From Brevibacterium ihuae (GTDB lineage Bacteria > Actinomycetota > Actinomycetes > Actinomycetales > Brevibacteriaceae), in contig NZ_FXWZ01000002.1 of assembly GCF_900184225.1 (NCBI RefSeq), positions 398,936 through 462,935 of the forward strand: a stretch of 64,000 bases of DNA, in the 5' to 3' direction. A program made the position numbers and the translations under genes. Each line of letters starts with the position of its first letter. Position 1 is the stretch's first letter. A model generated the notes under the pieces. The model was not told where the DNA came from. It made no database searches and saw nothing but the letters and a program-made list of their open reading frames with translations. Of the stretch, positions 7,754 to 17,400 are shown in pieces.

Positions 7754-8011
7754 ATGAAGAAGGACATCCACCCGGAGTACGGCACCGTCGTGTTCAACGA
7801 CCTCGCCTCCGGCACCAAGTTCCTCACCCGCTCCACCGTGAAGAGCGAGAAGACCATCGAGTGGGAGGACGGCAACACCTACCCGCTCATCGACGTCGAG
7901 ATCTCCTCGGCCTCGCACCCCTTCTACACCGGCAAGCAGCGGATCCTCGACTCCGCCGGCCGCGTCGAGAAGTTCAAGGATCGCTACAAGGGCTTCGGCA
8001 AGCGCAAGTGA
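7754..8011 (+). CDS. rpmE2: 50S ribosomal protein L31 type B
   Basis: The 85-residue sequence matches type B L31 end to end: [20 protein letters not shown] at the start, the [20 protein letters not shown] segment and a lysine-rich tail GFGKRK. It lacks the CxxC zinc motif of type A L31, so it is the zinc-independent form that can replace RpmE in the large subunit under zinc limitation in organisms having both. A strong terminator follows, so the gene is probably monocistronic. Confidence 0.97.
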   Translation: MKKDIHPEYGTVVFNDLASGTKFLTRSTVKSEKTIEWEDGNTYPLIDVEISSASHPFYTGKQRILDSAGRVEKFKDRYKGFGKRK

Positions 8012-8040
8012 CGCACGCCTGAGACAGAGCGTCCGAGACG

Positions 8041-8083
8041 ACAGCGGAGGGCCCCGGGAGATGTTCCCGGGGCCCTCCGCTGT
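8041..8083. terminator. Bidirectional hairpin terminator between rpmE2 and thiD
   Basis: A perfect 19-bp stem (8041-8059 with 8065-8083) around a GATGT loop sits between two convergent genes. The arm begins ACAGCGGAGGG. It is GC-rich and lacks a long T tract, as is common in actinobacteria. Confidence 0.92.
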
Positions 8084-8107
8084 TCACTGCTCCGCGCGCG
8101 TGGATGC

Positions 8108-8932
8108 TCAGTCGCGCGCGATGGTGATCGATCCGTGCGGGGAGCAGCGCGCGGCGGGGTGGAGCAGCGAGCGGACCCCGGTCGCGTTCTCGATCGCACC
8201 GGCGACGCCGTGGGCGACAATCTCCTTGGCACGGCCGACCGCGTCGGGCACGGACAGCCCGGTCGCGATGCCGGCGGCGATCGCCGAGGCGAAGGAGCAC
8301 CCGGCGCCGTTGACAAGGTGGTCGTTGACCTTCTTCGCCCTGAACACCGTGACGTCCGAGCCGTCGAAGAGCACGTCCACGGCGTCCTCGCCCGCGAGCC
8401 GGGCGCCGCCCTTGACGACGACGTTCGCCGCGCCCATCGCGTGGATCGCCCGCGCGGCCTCGATCATGGCATCGACGCTCGTGAGCTCGTCGGAGCCGGT
8501 GAGCGTCGCGGCCTCCTCGAGGTTCGGGGTGATGACCGTGGCGAGCGGGACGAGGTTCTCGACGAAGAGATCTTTGAGATCGACCATGGTGCCCACCCCC
8601 TTGCACACGAGCACCGGATCGAAGACGTAGGGCAGGTGGTTGTCGCGGAGGCGCTCGGCGAGGACGAGGGCGGACTCCACCGAACCGAGCATGCCCGACT
8701 TGATGACATCGAAGTCGTGGACGGCCAGCGCGGAGTCGAGCTGGCGGTTGACAACCTCGGGCTCCAAGAACTCGATGACGTGGCCGAAGGAGTCCTCCGG
8801 GTCGAAGGTGACGATGCACGTCACCGCGGCAGTGCCGAAAACGCCGTACTCCTCGAACATCTTGAGGTCGGCGGCGATCCCGGCGCCTCCCGAGACATCG
8901 GAGCCGGCGACGGTGAGAGCGCGAGGGGTCAT
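8108..8932 (-). CDS. thiD: Hydroxymethylpyrimidine/phosphomethylpyrimidine kinase (ThiD/PdxK-like)
   Basis: A 274-residue ribokinase-fold kinase. The N-terminus has ALTVAGSDVSGGAGIAADLK, typical of ThiD substrate and phosphate loops. The middle has the VFDPVLVCKG segment, and the anion-hole region is VNGAGCSFASAIAAG. It would phosphorylate HMP and HMP-P for thiamine synthesis. The GAGC motif is also found in ThiD-like pyridoxal kinases, so vitamin B6 salvage is possible. ATG 8932 has AAGGA nine bases upstream. No other thiamine gene is adjacent. Confidence 0.88.
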   Translation of the reverse strand: MTPRALTVAGSDVSGGAGIAADLKMFEEYGVFGTAAVTCIVTFDPEDSFGHVIEFLEPEVVNRQLDSALAVHDFDVIKSGMLGSVESALVLAERLRDNHLPYVFDPVLVCKGVGTMVDLKDLFVENLVPLATVITPNLEEAATLTGSDELTSVDAMIEAARAIHAMGAANVVVKGGARLAGEDAVDVLFDGSDVTVFRAKKVNDHLVNGAGCSFASAIAAGIATGLSVPDAVGRAKEIVAHGVAGAIENATGVRSLLHPAARCSPHGSITIARD

Positions 8933-9004
8933 GTGGGGGTCCTTCCGTGGTGGGTGGGCGCAGCGCGCGGTTTCGGCCGCTGGGTGCGGTTCTCTGCGAT
9001 CGCC

Positions 9005-9524
9005 CTACTCTACTCCGCTCCGGGCGGTCCGGCGGGGCGATGCCGGGGCGGGCCCACGTCCCCCCGGGGAATCCGAGCTGGCGCCATGCCTCGTAGACCG
9101 CGATCGAGGCGGCGTTCGCGAGGTTGAGGGAGCGCCGGGAGGGCTGCATCGGGATGCGGACGGCGAGGTCGACGTGGTCGTCGGCGAGCACCTCGGCGGG
9201 CAGCCCGACCGACTCGCGGCCGAACAGGAGGACGTCGTCGGAGGCGTACTCGACCTCATGGAAGCGGGTGTCGGTCTGTGCGGTGAAGGCGATGACGCGG
9301 CGGTCGCCGAGCGTCGCCCACAGGTCGTCGAGGTCGGGATGGACGGTGACGTGGGCGAGGTCGTGGTAGTCGAGTCCGGCGCGGCGGAGCTTGGCGTCGG
9401 AGAGGTCGAAGCCGAGCGGCTCGACGAGATGGAGGTGCGCCCCGGTGACCGCGGCGAGTCGGATCGCATTGCCGGTGTTGCCCGGGATCTCGGGGGTGCA
9501 GAACACGATGCTCAGGTTCATCAC
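9005..9524 (-). CDS. trmL: tRNA (cytidine(34)-2'-O)-methyltransferase TrmL, 3' end apparently frameshifted
   Basis: SPOUT methyltransferase that would modify the wobble base of tRNA-Leu. Residues 1-153 match TrmL throughout: FCTPEIPGNTGNAIRLAA, FGRESVGLPAEVL and IPMQPSRRSLNLANAASIAV with the terminal AWRQLGFPGG. Family members stop shortly after that point, but this frame has no stop until 7974 and reads through the whole of thiD in another frame. A run of six G (complement of 9060-9065) lies exactly at the end of homology, and a one-base shift there reaches a stop at about 9005, giving about 173 residues. I annotate that shifted end. The start is GTG 9524 or ATG 9521; TACACT six bases before 9524 suggests a leaderless message. 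Confidence 0.75.
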
Positions 9525-9692
9525 GGAGCAAGTGTAGTGCGCGGCGGCCCGGGTGCGCCCGCTGACGACGTCACAGCGGGGACGTCACAGCGGGGACGCG
9601 GATCGGGATGGCGCCGGGCGGGAGCTGAGGGCTTCGACCGTAATAGAACAGGGGCGATCAACCGTGTCAGTGGGTGGCGATAGCGTGATGAC

Positions 9693-11600
9693 ATGACGAC
9701 GGTGACGGAGATGGGAACGATGACTGCGGGGTCGGAAGCGACGGCAGCGGCGATGACAACGACGACGGGGATTGCGATGGCCGGCCCTGTTGGCACGGGC
9801 GATCCGACCGGTGCCCGCAGACCGGGCGGCCCGCACGGAGGTGGTCGTGCGCAGGGCCCGGCCGGTGTGCATCGACCGGACGGTGCGGAACCGGAGGAGA
9901 GTGCGGCGCTCGGGCGTGATTCCGGCGGCGGCGCGGTGCAGGAGGGACCGGAGCGCACCGAGCTCGTCGCAGAGGTGCGCCGCGCCGCGGCCCGGATCGC
10001 CCAGTGCCAGGCGGGCTTCATCGCGCTGCTCGATCGCATCGAGCAGGAGCGGGCGTGGGAGGGGTGGGTCGGCATCCGGAGCTTCGCGCACTGGGTGGCG
10101 TACGCGTGCGAGATGACGCCCCACACCGCTCGCGAGTACATCCGAGTGGCACGCGGACTGCGCGAGCTCCCCGAGGTGGCCCGGCTGTTCGGGGAGGGGC
10201 GCGTGTCGTACTCGAAGGTGCGGGAGATCACCCGCCTCGCCGGTCGGATCGATGCGGACGAGGCCGCCCGGATGTGTCGGTACGCCACCTCGGCCCAGCT
10301 CTCACGCATGGTCTCCACCTATCGCCGGATCGCACCGGACCCGGAGCAGGATGTGCGGTCGCTGCCCGGTGATGTGCTCCGGGTCGAACCGCTGCCCGGC
10401 GATCGGGCGCGGATCGTCATCGAGCTCCCCGAGCCGGAGGCGGCCGAACTGCTCGCGCTCGTCGAAGCGGCGGTCGATCGCACGGTGAGAGCTGGCGCCG
10501 GGGAGGCCGGTGCCGAGAGTGATGGTGACGGCGAGCAGGTGGCTCCTGCGGAACCGATCTCGCGCGTCGACCGACTCCTCGATCTCGTGCGGCGGGGAGC
10601 GCGGAGCCCGGGTGAGGGCGGGGCGACCTCCCGCCGCGCCGAGGTCTACGTCCACGCCGCGGTCGGGACCGTGGCCGCAGCGGGAAGCGGAGCCGAGGGA
10701 ACGGGGCCGAAAGCTGCGAAGCCGGTGACCGAAAGGGCGGGTGCCGAAGAGTTGACGGTCGATGCGGCGGCGGGGACCCGCGCGACGGTCGAAGTGCCCG
10801 AGGGCGAGGGACCCGTGGGTGAGGCGCCCGATACCGCCTACATCGAGGGGTACGGGCCGGTGTCCGCCGCCGTCGTCGGACGGATGGTCTGCTCCGCGCC
10901 ACTGGTCGGAGCGCTGCTCGACGGATCGGGCGATGTGCTCGCGCTGGGGCGGACGCGGCGGCTCGCCTCCCACCGGCAGCGCCGCGCACTCGCCATCCGG
11001 GACGTCGGCTGCCAGTTCCCCGGGTGCTCTCGCACCCGTCTGCTCGAAGCGCACCACATCCGACCGTGGTCCGCGGGTGGGAGCACGGACGTCGACGGCA
11101 TGCTCCTCCTGTGCCGCTCGCATCACATCGCGGTCCACGAGCATGCCGTGGTCATCACCCGGGCGGTGCCGTCCTCGCCCCCGTCCATGGATGCGGCATG
11201 TGCGGCACCTTCCGCATCCGCGGTCCCTTCTGCATCTGCGGCGGCGAGGCGCTTCGTCTTCACGGTCGACGGTGCGGACCTTATGCCGGAGCCGAGTGCC
11301 GGGAGCGATGTCGCGGTCTTCGACAGCGCCTGGTTCCGCTGGTCGGACGCGTACCGGATCCGGTCCGGTGAGCGGTCCGCCGGAACACTCCAGCAAGCCT
11401 CCGAGAATCAGGGCCCCGATGCCGTGGAGCCGGATCGCATCCGCACCCTCGGCGGGGGAGAGGGCTTCGACCTGGGCGAGTGCGTCCGCTGGATCTTCGA
11501 CGCGGCCCGCCTCCTGGCAGAAGGGCAGGCCGAGGGGGAGGCTGAGGGACATATCGAGGGGCATGTCGAGGAGGGTGAAGCGGCGCACCGGGCTGCATGA
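9693..11600 (+). CDS. DUF222 / 13E12-type HNH endonuclease family protein
   Basis: A 635-residue protein of the repetitive 13E12 family, common in many copies in actinobacterial genomes. After a low-complexity Met/Thr/Gly/Ala-rich N-terminus comes the DUF222 helical domain (RIEQERAWEGWVGIRSFAHW, then EITRLAGRIDADEAARMCRY). A variable linker follows, then a C-terminal HNH nuclease (DVGCQFPGCSRTRLLEAHHI with HHIRPW and LLCRSHHIAVHEH) around residues 440-480. The role is unknown; the family is often considered selfish or recombination-linked. TAGCGT (9681-9686) six bases before the ATG indicates a leaderless transcript. Confidence 0.9.
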   Translation: MTTVTEMGTMTAGSEATAAAMTTTTGIAMAGPVGTGDPTGARRPGGPHGGGRAQGPAGVHRPDGAEPEESAALGRDSGGGAVQEGPERTELVAEVRRAAARIAQCQAGFIALLDRIEQERAWEGWVGIRSFAHWVAYACEMTPHTAREYIRVARGLRELPEVARLFGEGRVSYSKVREITRLAGRIDADEAARMCRYATSAQLSRMVSTYRRIAPDPEQDVRSLPGDVLRVEPLPGDRARIVIELPEPEAAELLALVEAAVDRTVRAGAGEAGAESDGDGEQVAPAEPISRVDRLLDLVRRGARSPGEGGATSRRAEVYVHAAVGTVAAAGSGAEGTGPKAAKPVTERAGAEELTVDAAAGTRATVEVPEGEGPVGEAPDTAYIEGYGPVSAAVVGRMVCSAPLVGALLDGSGDVLALGRTRRLASHRQRRALAIRDVGCQFPGCSRTRLLEAHHIRPWSAGGSTDVDGMLLLCRSHHIAVHEHAVVITRAVPSSPPSMDAACAAPSASAVPSASAAARRFVFTVDGADLMPEPSAGSDVAVFDSAWFRWSDAYRIRSGERSAGTLQQASENQGPDAVEPDRIRTLGGGEGFDLGECVRWIFDAARLLAEGQAEGEAEGHIEGHVEEGEAAHRAA

Positions 11601-12011
11601 GGAGTCGCGCCGCGGGAATGTCATGCTGCGGGCTCCCTCGGTACTCCAGGGCGCCCATCGCTCTGCTGCGCTCAGCGTTCCTGCACTCCCTTGCACTAAG
11701 CGCTCCTGCACCCCCTGCGCTCTGCACTCTGCGCTGCGGCCTCGCCCGTTCGCCGTTCCTATCCGGAATCCGTGGATGCCTCCGGTCGTGGTCCCGCCGG
11801 CGCGCGTCGGACACGTCCCCACGGGGACGTGCTCGACCTGCGCGGAGCGGATGATGCCCCCACGGGGCGGGGAGTGGGACGCGGGTCGGGGAGTGGAACG
11901 AGGGGGCTGGGAGACCGTCGCGGGGGCGGCCGCGGTGGTCGATCCGGCCGTTCGAACGGAGTGCTCACTCGGTCTGTTCGAACAGGGATTCGAACGGGTT
12001 GCGAATCCCGC
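11601..12011. other. Non-coding region between the HNH gene and the mutasome operon
   Basis: I find no supportable gene here. 11640-11760 is a pyrimidine-rich, loosely repetitive stretch built of CTGCACTC- and GCGCTC-like units. 11812-11831 is an inverted repeat (CACGTCCCC/GGGGACGTG) that could be a terminator for the HNH gene or an operator. 11948-12009 contains clustered TTCGAA palindromes upstream of the mutasome promoter. Confidence 0.6.
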
Positions 12012-12047
12012 TTGAATGATTAGAACTGACGTTCGATACTGGATGCA
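12012..12047 (+). promoter_or_regulatory. SOS promoter of imuA'-imuB-dnaE2 with embedded LexA box
   Basis: The -35 TTGAAT (12012-12017), a 17-bp spacer and the -10 GATACT (12035-12040) form a good promoter. The LexA-type site TAGAACTGACGTTCGA (12021-12036) fills the spacer and overlaps the -10, matching the GAAC-N4-GTTC actinobacterial SOS box. The predicted transcription start falls on the ATG at 12047, implying a leaderless mRNA. LexA binding is inferred. Confidence 0.82.
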
Positions 12048-12781
12048 TGTCCGCCGAACCCGCGCACTCGATGAGTGCGCTCACCGAACAGCTCACGCGC
12101 CTGCCGGGGATCCGGACGGCCTCCGAGCTGTTCGCGGGCTGTCCGCCGCATCCCGTCGACGCGCCTCTCGCCCCGCTCTTCCGGCGCGGAGGGCTGCCGC
12201 GCGGGGAGATCGTCGCCGTCACCGGCGAGCACGCGTTCTCCCTCGCGCTGGCCGCCTGCGCGGCCGCCACCCGGGAGCAGCTGTGGTGCGCGGCGCTCGG
12301 GATGGGGGAGCCGGCCGTCGCCGGGGTCGCGGACCTCGGGATCGACCTCGCGCACTTCGTCAGTCTCCGGACCCCGGCGCAGGACTGGCTGCGGGTGACC
12401 TCGATCCTCGTCGAATCCTTCGACATCCTCATCGTCCGCCCCGGCTTCGACGCCTCCCCGGGCGAGAGGCAGCGACTGCTGGCCAAGGTCCGCGAACGGC
12501 GGATGACCCTCATCACCCTCGAGGACGTCCCCGGCGCGGGGGAGCGCCTGCGCGTGGGCGGCCTCCGCTGGGAGGGGACCGATCACGGCAGCGGCCGCTT
12601 GGAGCAGTGCACGATCACCGTGCGCGCCGCACGCACCGGAACGCACACACTCCTCCTTCCCGCAGCCTCCGGCCGGGCCGAGCGTCCTGCCCCGGCGAGG
12701 GGGCCGGCCATGGGACCGGCGGCTGTGGTGCTCCCGGCCGACGCAGGCCCTCCGGAACCGAGGATCCGCAGTGTCGAGTGA
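12047..12781 (+). CDS. imuA: ImuA' mutasome accessory protein (RecA/SulA-like)
   Basis: A 244-residue protein of the actinobacterial ImuA' type. It is a RecA-fold relative without a canonical Walker A (the region reads GEIVAVTGEHAFSLALA), followed by the VADLGIDLAHFVSLRTP and RRMTLITLEDVPGAGERLRV segments. It is known to work with ImuB and the error-prone polymerase DnaE2 in damage-induced mutagenesis. It heads a three-gene operon and overlaps imuB by 11 bases. The start is set by the promoter, which places the transcription start on this ATG. A second in-frame ATG at 12071 is possible. Confidence 0.87.
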   Translation: MSAEPAHSMSALTEQLTRLPGIRTASELFAGCPPHPVDAPLAPLFRRGGLPRGEIVAVTGEHAFSLALAACAAATREQLWCAALGMGEPAVAGVADLGIDLAHFVSLRTPAQDWLRVTSILVESFDILIVRPGFDASPGERQRLLAKVRERRMTLITLEDVPGAGERLRVGGLRWEGTDHGSGRLEQCTITVRAARTGTHTLLLPAASGRAERPAPARGPAMGPAAVVLPADAGPPEPRIRSVE

Positions 12782-14498
12782 CCCTGATACCGCGCCCGCC
12801 CCCGCACCTGACCCCCCCGCACCTGCGTCCGCATCGGACCGGTCGGACTCCGTGCACCGCACTCTCGTGCTCGCGGTGCCCGACTGGCCGGCGACGGCGG
12901 CGGGGATCGCGCACGGGCTGGGATCCGCCGCCCCGATCGCCGTGCTGCGCGCCGGACGCGTGATCTCCTGCAGCGCCGCGGCGCGCGCCGCGGGCGTGGA
13001 GACCGGCCTCAATACCCGCTCCGCCCGGCTGCGGTGCCCCGCGCTCGAGGTCATGCCGTGGGACCCCGAGGTCGACCACCGGGTGTTCGCCGCCGGGGTC
13101 GGCGTGCTCGAGGAGCTCGTCGCCCGGTTCACGCTCCTGTCCCCGGGCGTGGTGAGCATCCCGGTCGCCTCGCTCCGCCGCACCCATCCGATGGAGGAGT
13201 CCGCCGTCGAAGCGCTCCTCACCGGCCTCACCGACGCCACCGGCTGGGAGTTCTTCCCCGGCGTCGCCGACACCGCCTTCGCGGCCCTGCTCGCCTCCCG
13301 CACCGCGACCCGGGTGCCGCCCGGACGGACGGCGGCCTTCCTCGCCCCGCTCCCGATCTCCTCGCTCACTGCGGTCGACGCCCACGCCTACGGCGCGCTC
13401 GTCCCGTTGCTCGGCAGGCTCGGCCTCACCACGCTCGGCGCCTTCGCCCGGCTGTCCGAATCCGCTGTCCATGCCCGGTTCGGCACGCTCGGGCAGCGCG
13501 CCCGGCGGCTCGCCCGCGGCCTGCCCGACCGCATCCCCGTCGATCACGTCCGCGCCCGGGAGTTCCGGGTGAGCAGTCCGCTCGAACCGCCGAGCGGCCG
13601 CGGCGACGTCCTCTCCTTCCGCGCCCGCGCGCTCGCGGCGGACCTGCTCGGCGCCGTCCGCGCCGCCGGTCTCGTGTGCACCCAGGTGGGCATCGAGCTC
13701 ACCGCGGTGACCGGGGAGACCTGCCGACGCACGTGGCGGCTCGAGGGGATGGACGAGTCGATGATCGCCGACCGCCTCCGCTGGCAGGCCGAGGGCTGGC
13801 TCGCCGGGGGAGGACTCTCCGGTGCCCCGCCCGCCGGGGGAGGAGCAGCCGCGGGAGGCCCCGTCGGGAGAAGACAGCGCACCGGCCGCCGGGGCACCGA
13901 GCCGGAGGAGGACCCCGGCCCGGATCCCACCGCGGTCACGGGGGAGGACGGGATCTGCGCGATCGAGCTCGCCGCCGCCGAGCTCCTCAGCCCGCTCGGC
14001 ACCCAGCAGAGCCTGTTCGACCAGCACCCCGGGCGGATCGCGCACACCCTCGAACGGCTCCAGGGCCTGTTCGGGCCGGACTCCGTGCTCGTCCCCGGTC
14101 TGCAAGGCGGTCGCGATCCCGCGGAGACGAATCTCTGGACCCCGTGGCAGCAGCGGCCGCAGCCGGAGCGCGATCCCGCGGCCCCCTGGCCGGGTGCGCT
14201 CCCGGCCCCGCGGCCGACCCTCGTCGAGCGCACCCCGGTCGACCTGCTCGATGCCCGCGGCATCACGGTCGTCGCCCGTCCCTCCGGGCTCGACGCCGCC
14301 CCCGCCGAGCTCCGGATCCCGGGTGCGGGGACGCTGCGCGTGGTCGATCACTCCGCGGCCTGGCCGGTCGAGGCCGGCTGGTGGGACCGGAGCACGGCCC
14401 AGTACCGAGTGCGGCTCCAGGTCGTCACCGAATCCGGCGCCGCCTATCTCCTGAGCAAGGAGAGCGGCCGCTGGTACCTCACCGGGCGGTACGCATGA
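12771..14498 (+). CDS. imuB: ImuB, catalytically inactive Y-family polymerase-like mutasome hub
   Basis: A 575-residue protein related to DinB-type polymerases. Visible segments are the palm/fingers-like part (VISCSAAARAAGVETGLNTR), the helix-hairpin-helix-like region (LGRLGLTTLGAFARLSES) and a little-finger-like C-terminal half. The acidic catalytic residues of active Y-family polymerases are not apparent, as in other ImuB proteins, which bridge the beta clamp, ImuA' and DnaE2. Residues about 350-390 are a Gly/Pro/Arg-rich linker. The start is GTG 12771 within imuA', and the stop overlaps the dnaE2 ATG by four bases (ATGA). Confidence 0.88.
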   Translation: MSSDPDTAPAPAPDPPAPASASDRSDSVHRTLVLAVPDWPATAAGIAHGLGSAAPIAVLRAGRVISCSAAARAAGVETGLNTRSARLRCPALEVMPWDPEVDHRVFAAGVGVLEELVARFTLLSPGVVSIPVASLRRTHPMEESAVEALLTGLTDATGWEFFPGVADTAFAALLASRTATRVPPGRTAAFLAPLPISSLTAVDAHAYGALVPLLGRLGLTTLGAFARLSESAVHARFGTLGQRARRLARGLPDRIPVDHVRAREFRVSSPLEPPSGRGDVLSFRARALAADLLGAVRAAGLVCTQVGIELTAVTGETCRRTWRLEGMDESMIADRLRWQAEGWLAGGGLSGAPPAGGGAAAGGPVGRRQRTGRRGTEPEEDPGPDPTAVTGEDGICAIELAAAELLSPLGTQQSLFDQHPGRIAHTLERLQGLFGPDSVLVPGLQGGRDPAETNLWTPWQQRPQPERDPAAPWPGALPAPRPTLVERTPVDLLDARGITVVARPSGLDAAPAELRIPGAGTLRVVDHSAAWPVEAGWWDRSTAQYRVRLQVVTESGAAYLLSKESGRWYLTGRYA

Positions 14499-17400
14499 AC
14501 CGCTTCTTCAACCCGCGCACCCCCTGGTCCGAGCTCGAGCGGCGGCTCTCGGGCCGGCCGGATCCGAAAGCGCCCGGGGTGGGTCCGCGCGCTCCCGAGC
14601 AGGACCCGGGACCCGTCTCGGTGGGGCCGGGCGGCTCCGACGGCCCGTCCCGCTACGCCGGGGCCGACGGGTCCGACGCCCCGGCGTTCTCCCGCCCCGA
14701 CCGCTACCGGGACCGCGATCAGGACCGCTGTCCCGACGGCGCGCGCCCGCACCCGCCGCGCGGCGCCCCCGCGCTCCTGCCCGCCCGCATCCCGTGGGCG
14801 GAGCTCCACGTGCACTCCGACTTCAGCTTCCTCGACGGCGCCTCGGAGCCGGAGGAGCTCGTCGCCGTCGGTGAGCGGGCCGGGCTCACCGGGATGGCCC
14901 TCACCGACCACAACGGGCTCTACGGCGCAGTCCGGTTCGCCCAGGCCGCGGCCGAGGCGGCGCTGCCCACGGTCTTCGGCGCCGAGCTCTCCCTCGGGCT
15001 GGCGGAGAAGATCCCCGGACAGGTCGATCCGCGCGCCGAGCACCTCCTCGTGCTCGCCCGCGGCGTCGCCGGCTACCGCGCCCTGTCCGCCGCCCTCACC
15101 GCCGGGGCGCTGGCCGGCGAGAAGACCCGGCCGGTGTTCGACCGGGAGCGGCTCGCGGCATCCGCCGACGACTGGACCGTCCTCACCGGCTGCCGCAAGG
15201 GGCCTCTGCTCCCGCACCTCGCCGACCCCGACGGCGGGCTCGGCGCGCTGCGCGGCCTCGTCGCCGAGTTCGGCCGCGACCGGGTGGTCGTCGAGCTCCC
15301 CCGCCACGGCCTGCCCACCGACGATGCGCGGATCGCCCACCTGTGCGAGCTCGCGCACCGCGCCCGGGTCCGCGTCGTCGCCACGAACGCCGTCCACTAC
15401 GCGACCCGCGCCCGCTTCGCCGACGCCCAGGTGCGCGCCGCCGTGCGCTCCCGCCGCTCCCTCGACGCGGTCGCCGGCTGGCTGCCGCCCACCGCCTCGG
15501 CCCGCATCCACACGGGGGAGGAGATGCGGGAGCGCTTCCCCGCCGCCGCCCTCGACACCGCCGTCCGGCTCGCGGAGGACCACGCCTTCGAGCTCACCGC
15601 CGCCCGGGCGGGGCTGCCCGCCGCCCCGATCCCCGACGGGGTCGGCGAGGCGGAGCACCTGCGGCGCCTCGTCGAGGAGGGCGGGCTCCGGCGCTACGGC
15701 ACCCGGGCGGAGCATCCGCGCGCCTGGGAGCAGCTCGACCGGGAGCTCGACACCATCGGGACCATGGGGTTCTGCGGCTACTTCCTCATCGTCCACGACA
15801 TCGCCCGCTTCTGCCGCGAGCAGGACATCTTCTGCCAGGGCCGGGGCTCGGCGGCGAACTCCGCGGTCTGCTTCGTGCTCGGCATCACCGCGGTCGACGC
15901 CGTCCGGTTCCGCCTCCTCTTCGACCGCTTCCTCGCCCCCGACCGGGCCGGCTACCCCGACATCGACATCGACATCGAGTCCGGCCGCCGTGAGGAGGTC
16001 ATCCAGTACGTCTACCGGCGCTACGGCCGCCACCGCGCCGCCCAGGTCGCCAACGTCATCACCTACCGGGCGAAGTCCGCGGTGCGCGACGCCGCGGCCG
16101 CGCTCGGCTACGACCCCGGCCAGCAGGACGCCTTCTCCAAGGGCATCCACCGCTGGTCGACCCTGCCGGACCCGGCGGACACCGCCGTGCCCGCGCAGGT
16201 GCTCGAGGTCGCCGGCGGGCTCCTCGGCACCCCCCGCCACCTCGGCATCCACTCCGGCGGGATGATCCTCGCCGACCGGCCGATCGGCGAGGTCGTGCCC
16301 ATCGAGCCGGCGACGATGGACGACCGCACCGTCGTCCAGTGGGATAAGGACGACTGCGCGGCGATGGACCTCGTCAAGTTCGACCTGCTCGGCCTCGGCA
16401 TGCTCACCGCCCTCCACGAGATGGTCGACCTCATCGCCCGGCACACCGGCGAGCGCATCGACCGCGCGGCGATCCCGCAGGAGGACGCGGAGGTGTACGA
16501 CATGCTCTGCGAGGCCGACGCGGTGGGCGTGTTCCAGGTCGAGTCCCGGGCCCAGCTCGCGACCCTCCCGCGGCTGCGCCCCCGCACCTTCTACGACCTC
16601 GCCGTGCAGGTCGCGCTCATCCGCCCCGGGCCCATCCAGGGCGGATCGGTCCACCCCTACATCCGTCGCCGCCAGGGGCTCGAGCCCGTCGAGCACCTCC
16701 ATCCGCTCCTCGAGAACGCGCTCGGCAAGACCCTCGGGGTGCCGCTGTTCCAGGAGCAGCTCATGCAGATCGCGATCGATGTCGCCGGCTTCACCGGGGC
16801 CGATGCCGACGAGCTCCGGCGGGCGATGGGGGCCAGGCGGTCGGCGGCGCGGATGGCGCAGCTCGCCGAGCGCTTCCACGCCGGGTGCGCCGCCCGCGGG
16901 GTCGCCCCGGACATCGCGCAGGCGATCTTCGACAAGATCGCCGCCTTCGCCAACTACGGGTTCCCCGAGAGCCACGCCATCAGCTTCGCGAACCTCGTCT
17001 ACGACTCGGCCTGGTTCAAGCGCCACCACCACGCGGCCTTCACCGCCGGACTCCTGCGCGCCCAGCCGATGGGCTTCTACTCGCCGCAGTCGCTCATCGC
17101 CGACGCCCGCCGCCACGGGGTGCGGATCCGCCCGGTCGACATCAACGCCTCCGCCGCGCAGGCCGACCTCGAGGCGGACGCGGACTCCCGCGGCGGGTTC
17201 GCCATCCGGATCGGGCTCGAGTCCGTGCGCGAGGTGGGCGGCGCGGGCGCCGCCGTCGTCGCCGAGCGCGAGGCCGCCGGGCCCTACGCCTCGATCGCCG
17301 ATCTCGCCCACCGCACCGGGGTCGAGGTGCGGGTGCTCGAGGGGCTCGCGACCGCCGGGGCCTTCGCGGGCTTCGGCCTCGACCGGCGGCAGGCGCTGTG

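Noticed and set aside
7974..9065. Apparent TrmL fusion of 516 residues reading through thiD
   Set aside because: The extension is Arg-rich, low-complexity and out of frame with the well-conserved thiD on the same strand. It reflects a missing stop, not a real fusion.
11640..11760. CRISPR-like or tandem repeat in the pyrimidine-rich stretch
   Set aside because: The CTGCACTC-like units vary in sequence and spacing. There is no constant repeat-spacer pattern.
13034..14494. Upstream in-frame extension of dnaE2 overlapping imuB
   Set aside because: The extension is an Arg/Pro-rich shadow of imuB. The ATG at 14495 gives the expected length and the four-base overlap with imuB.
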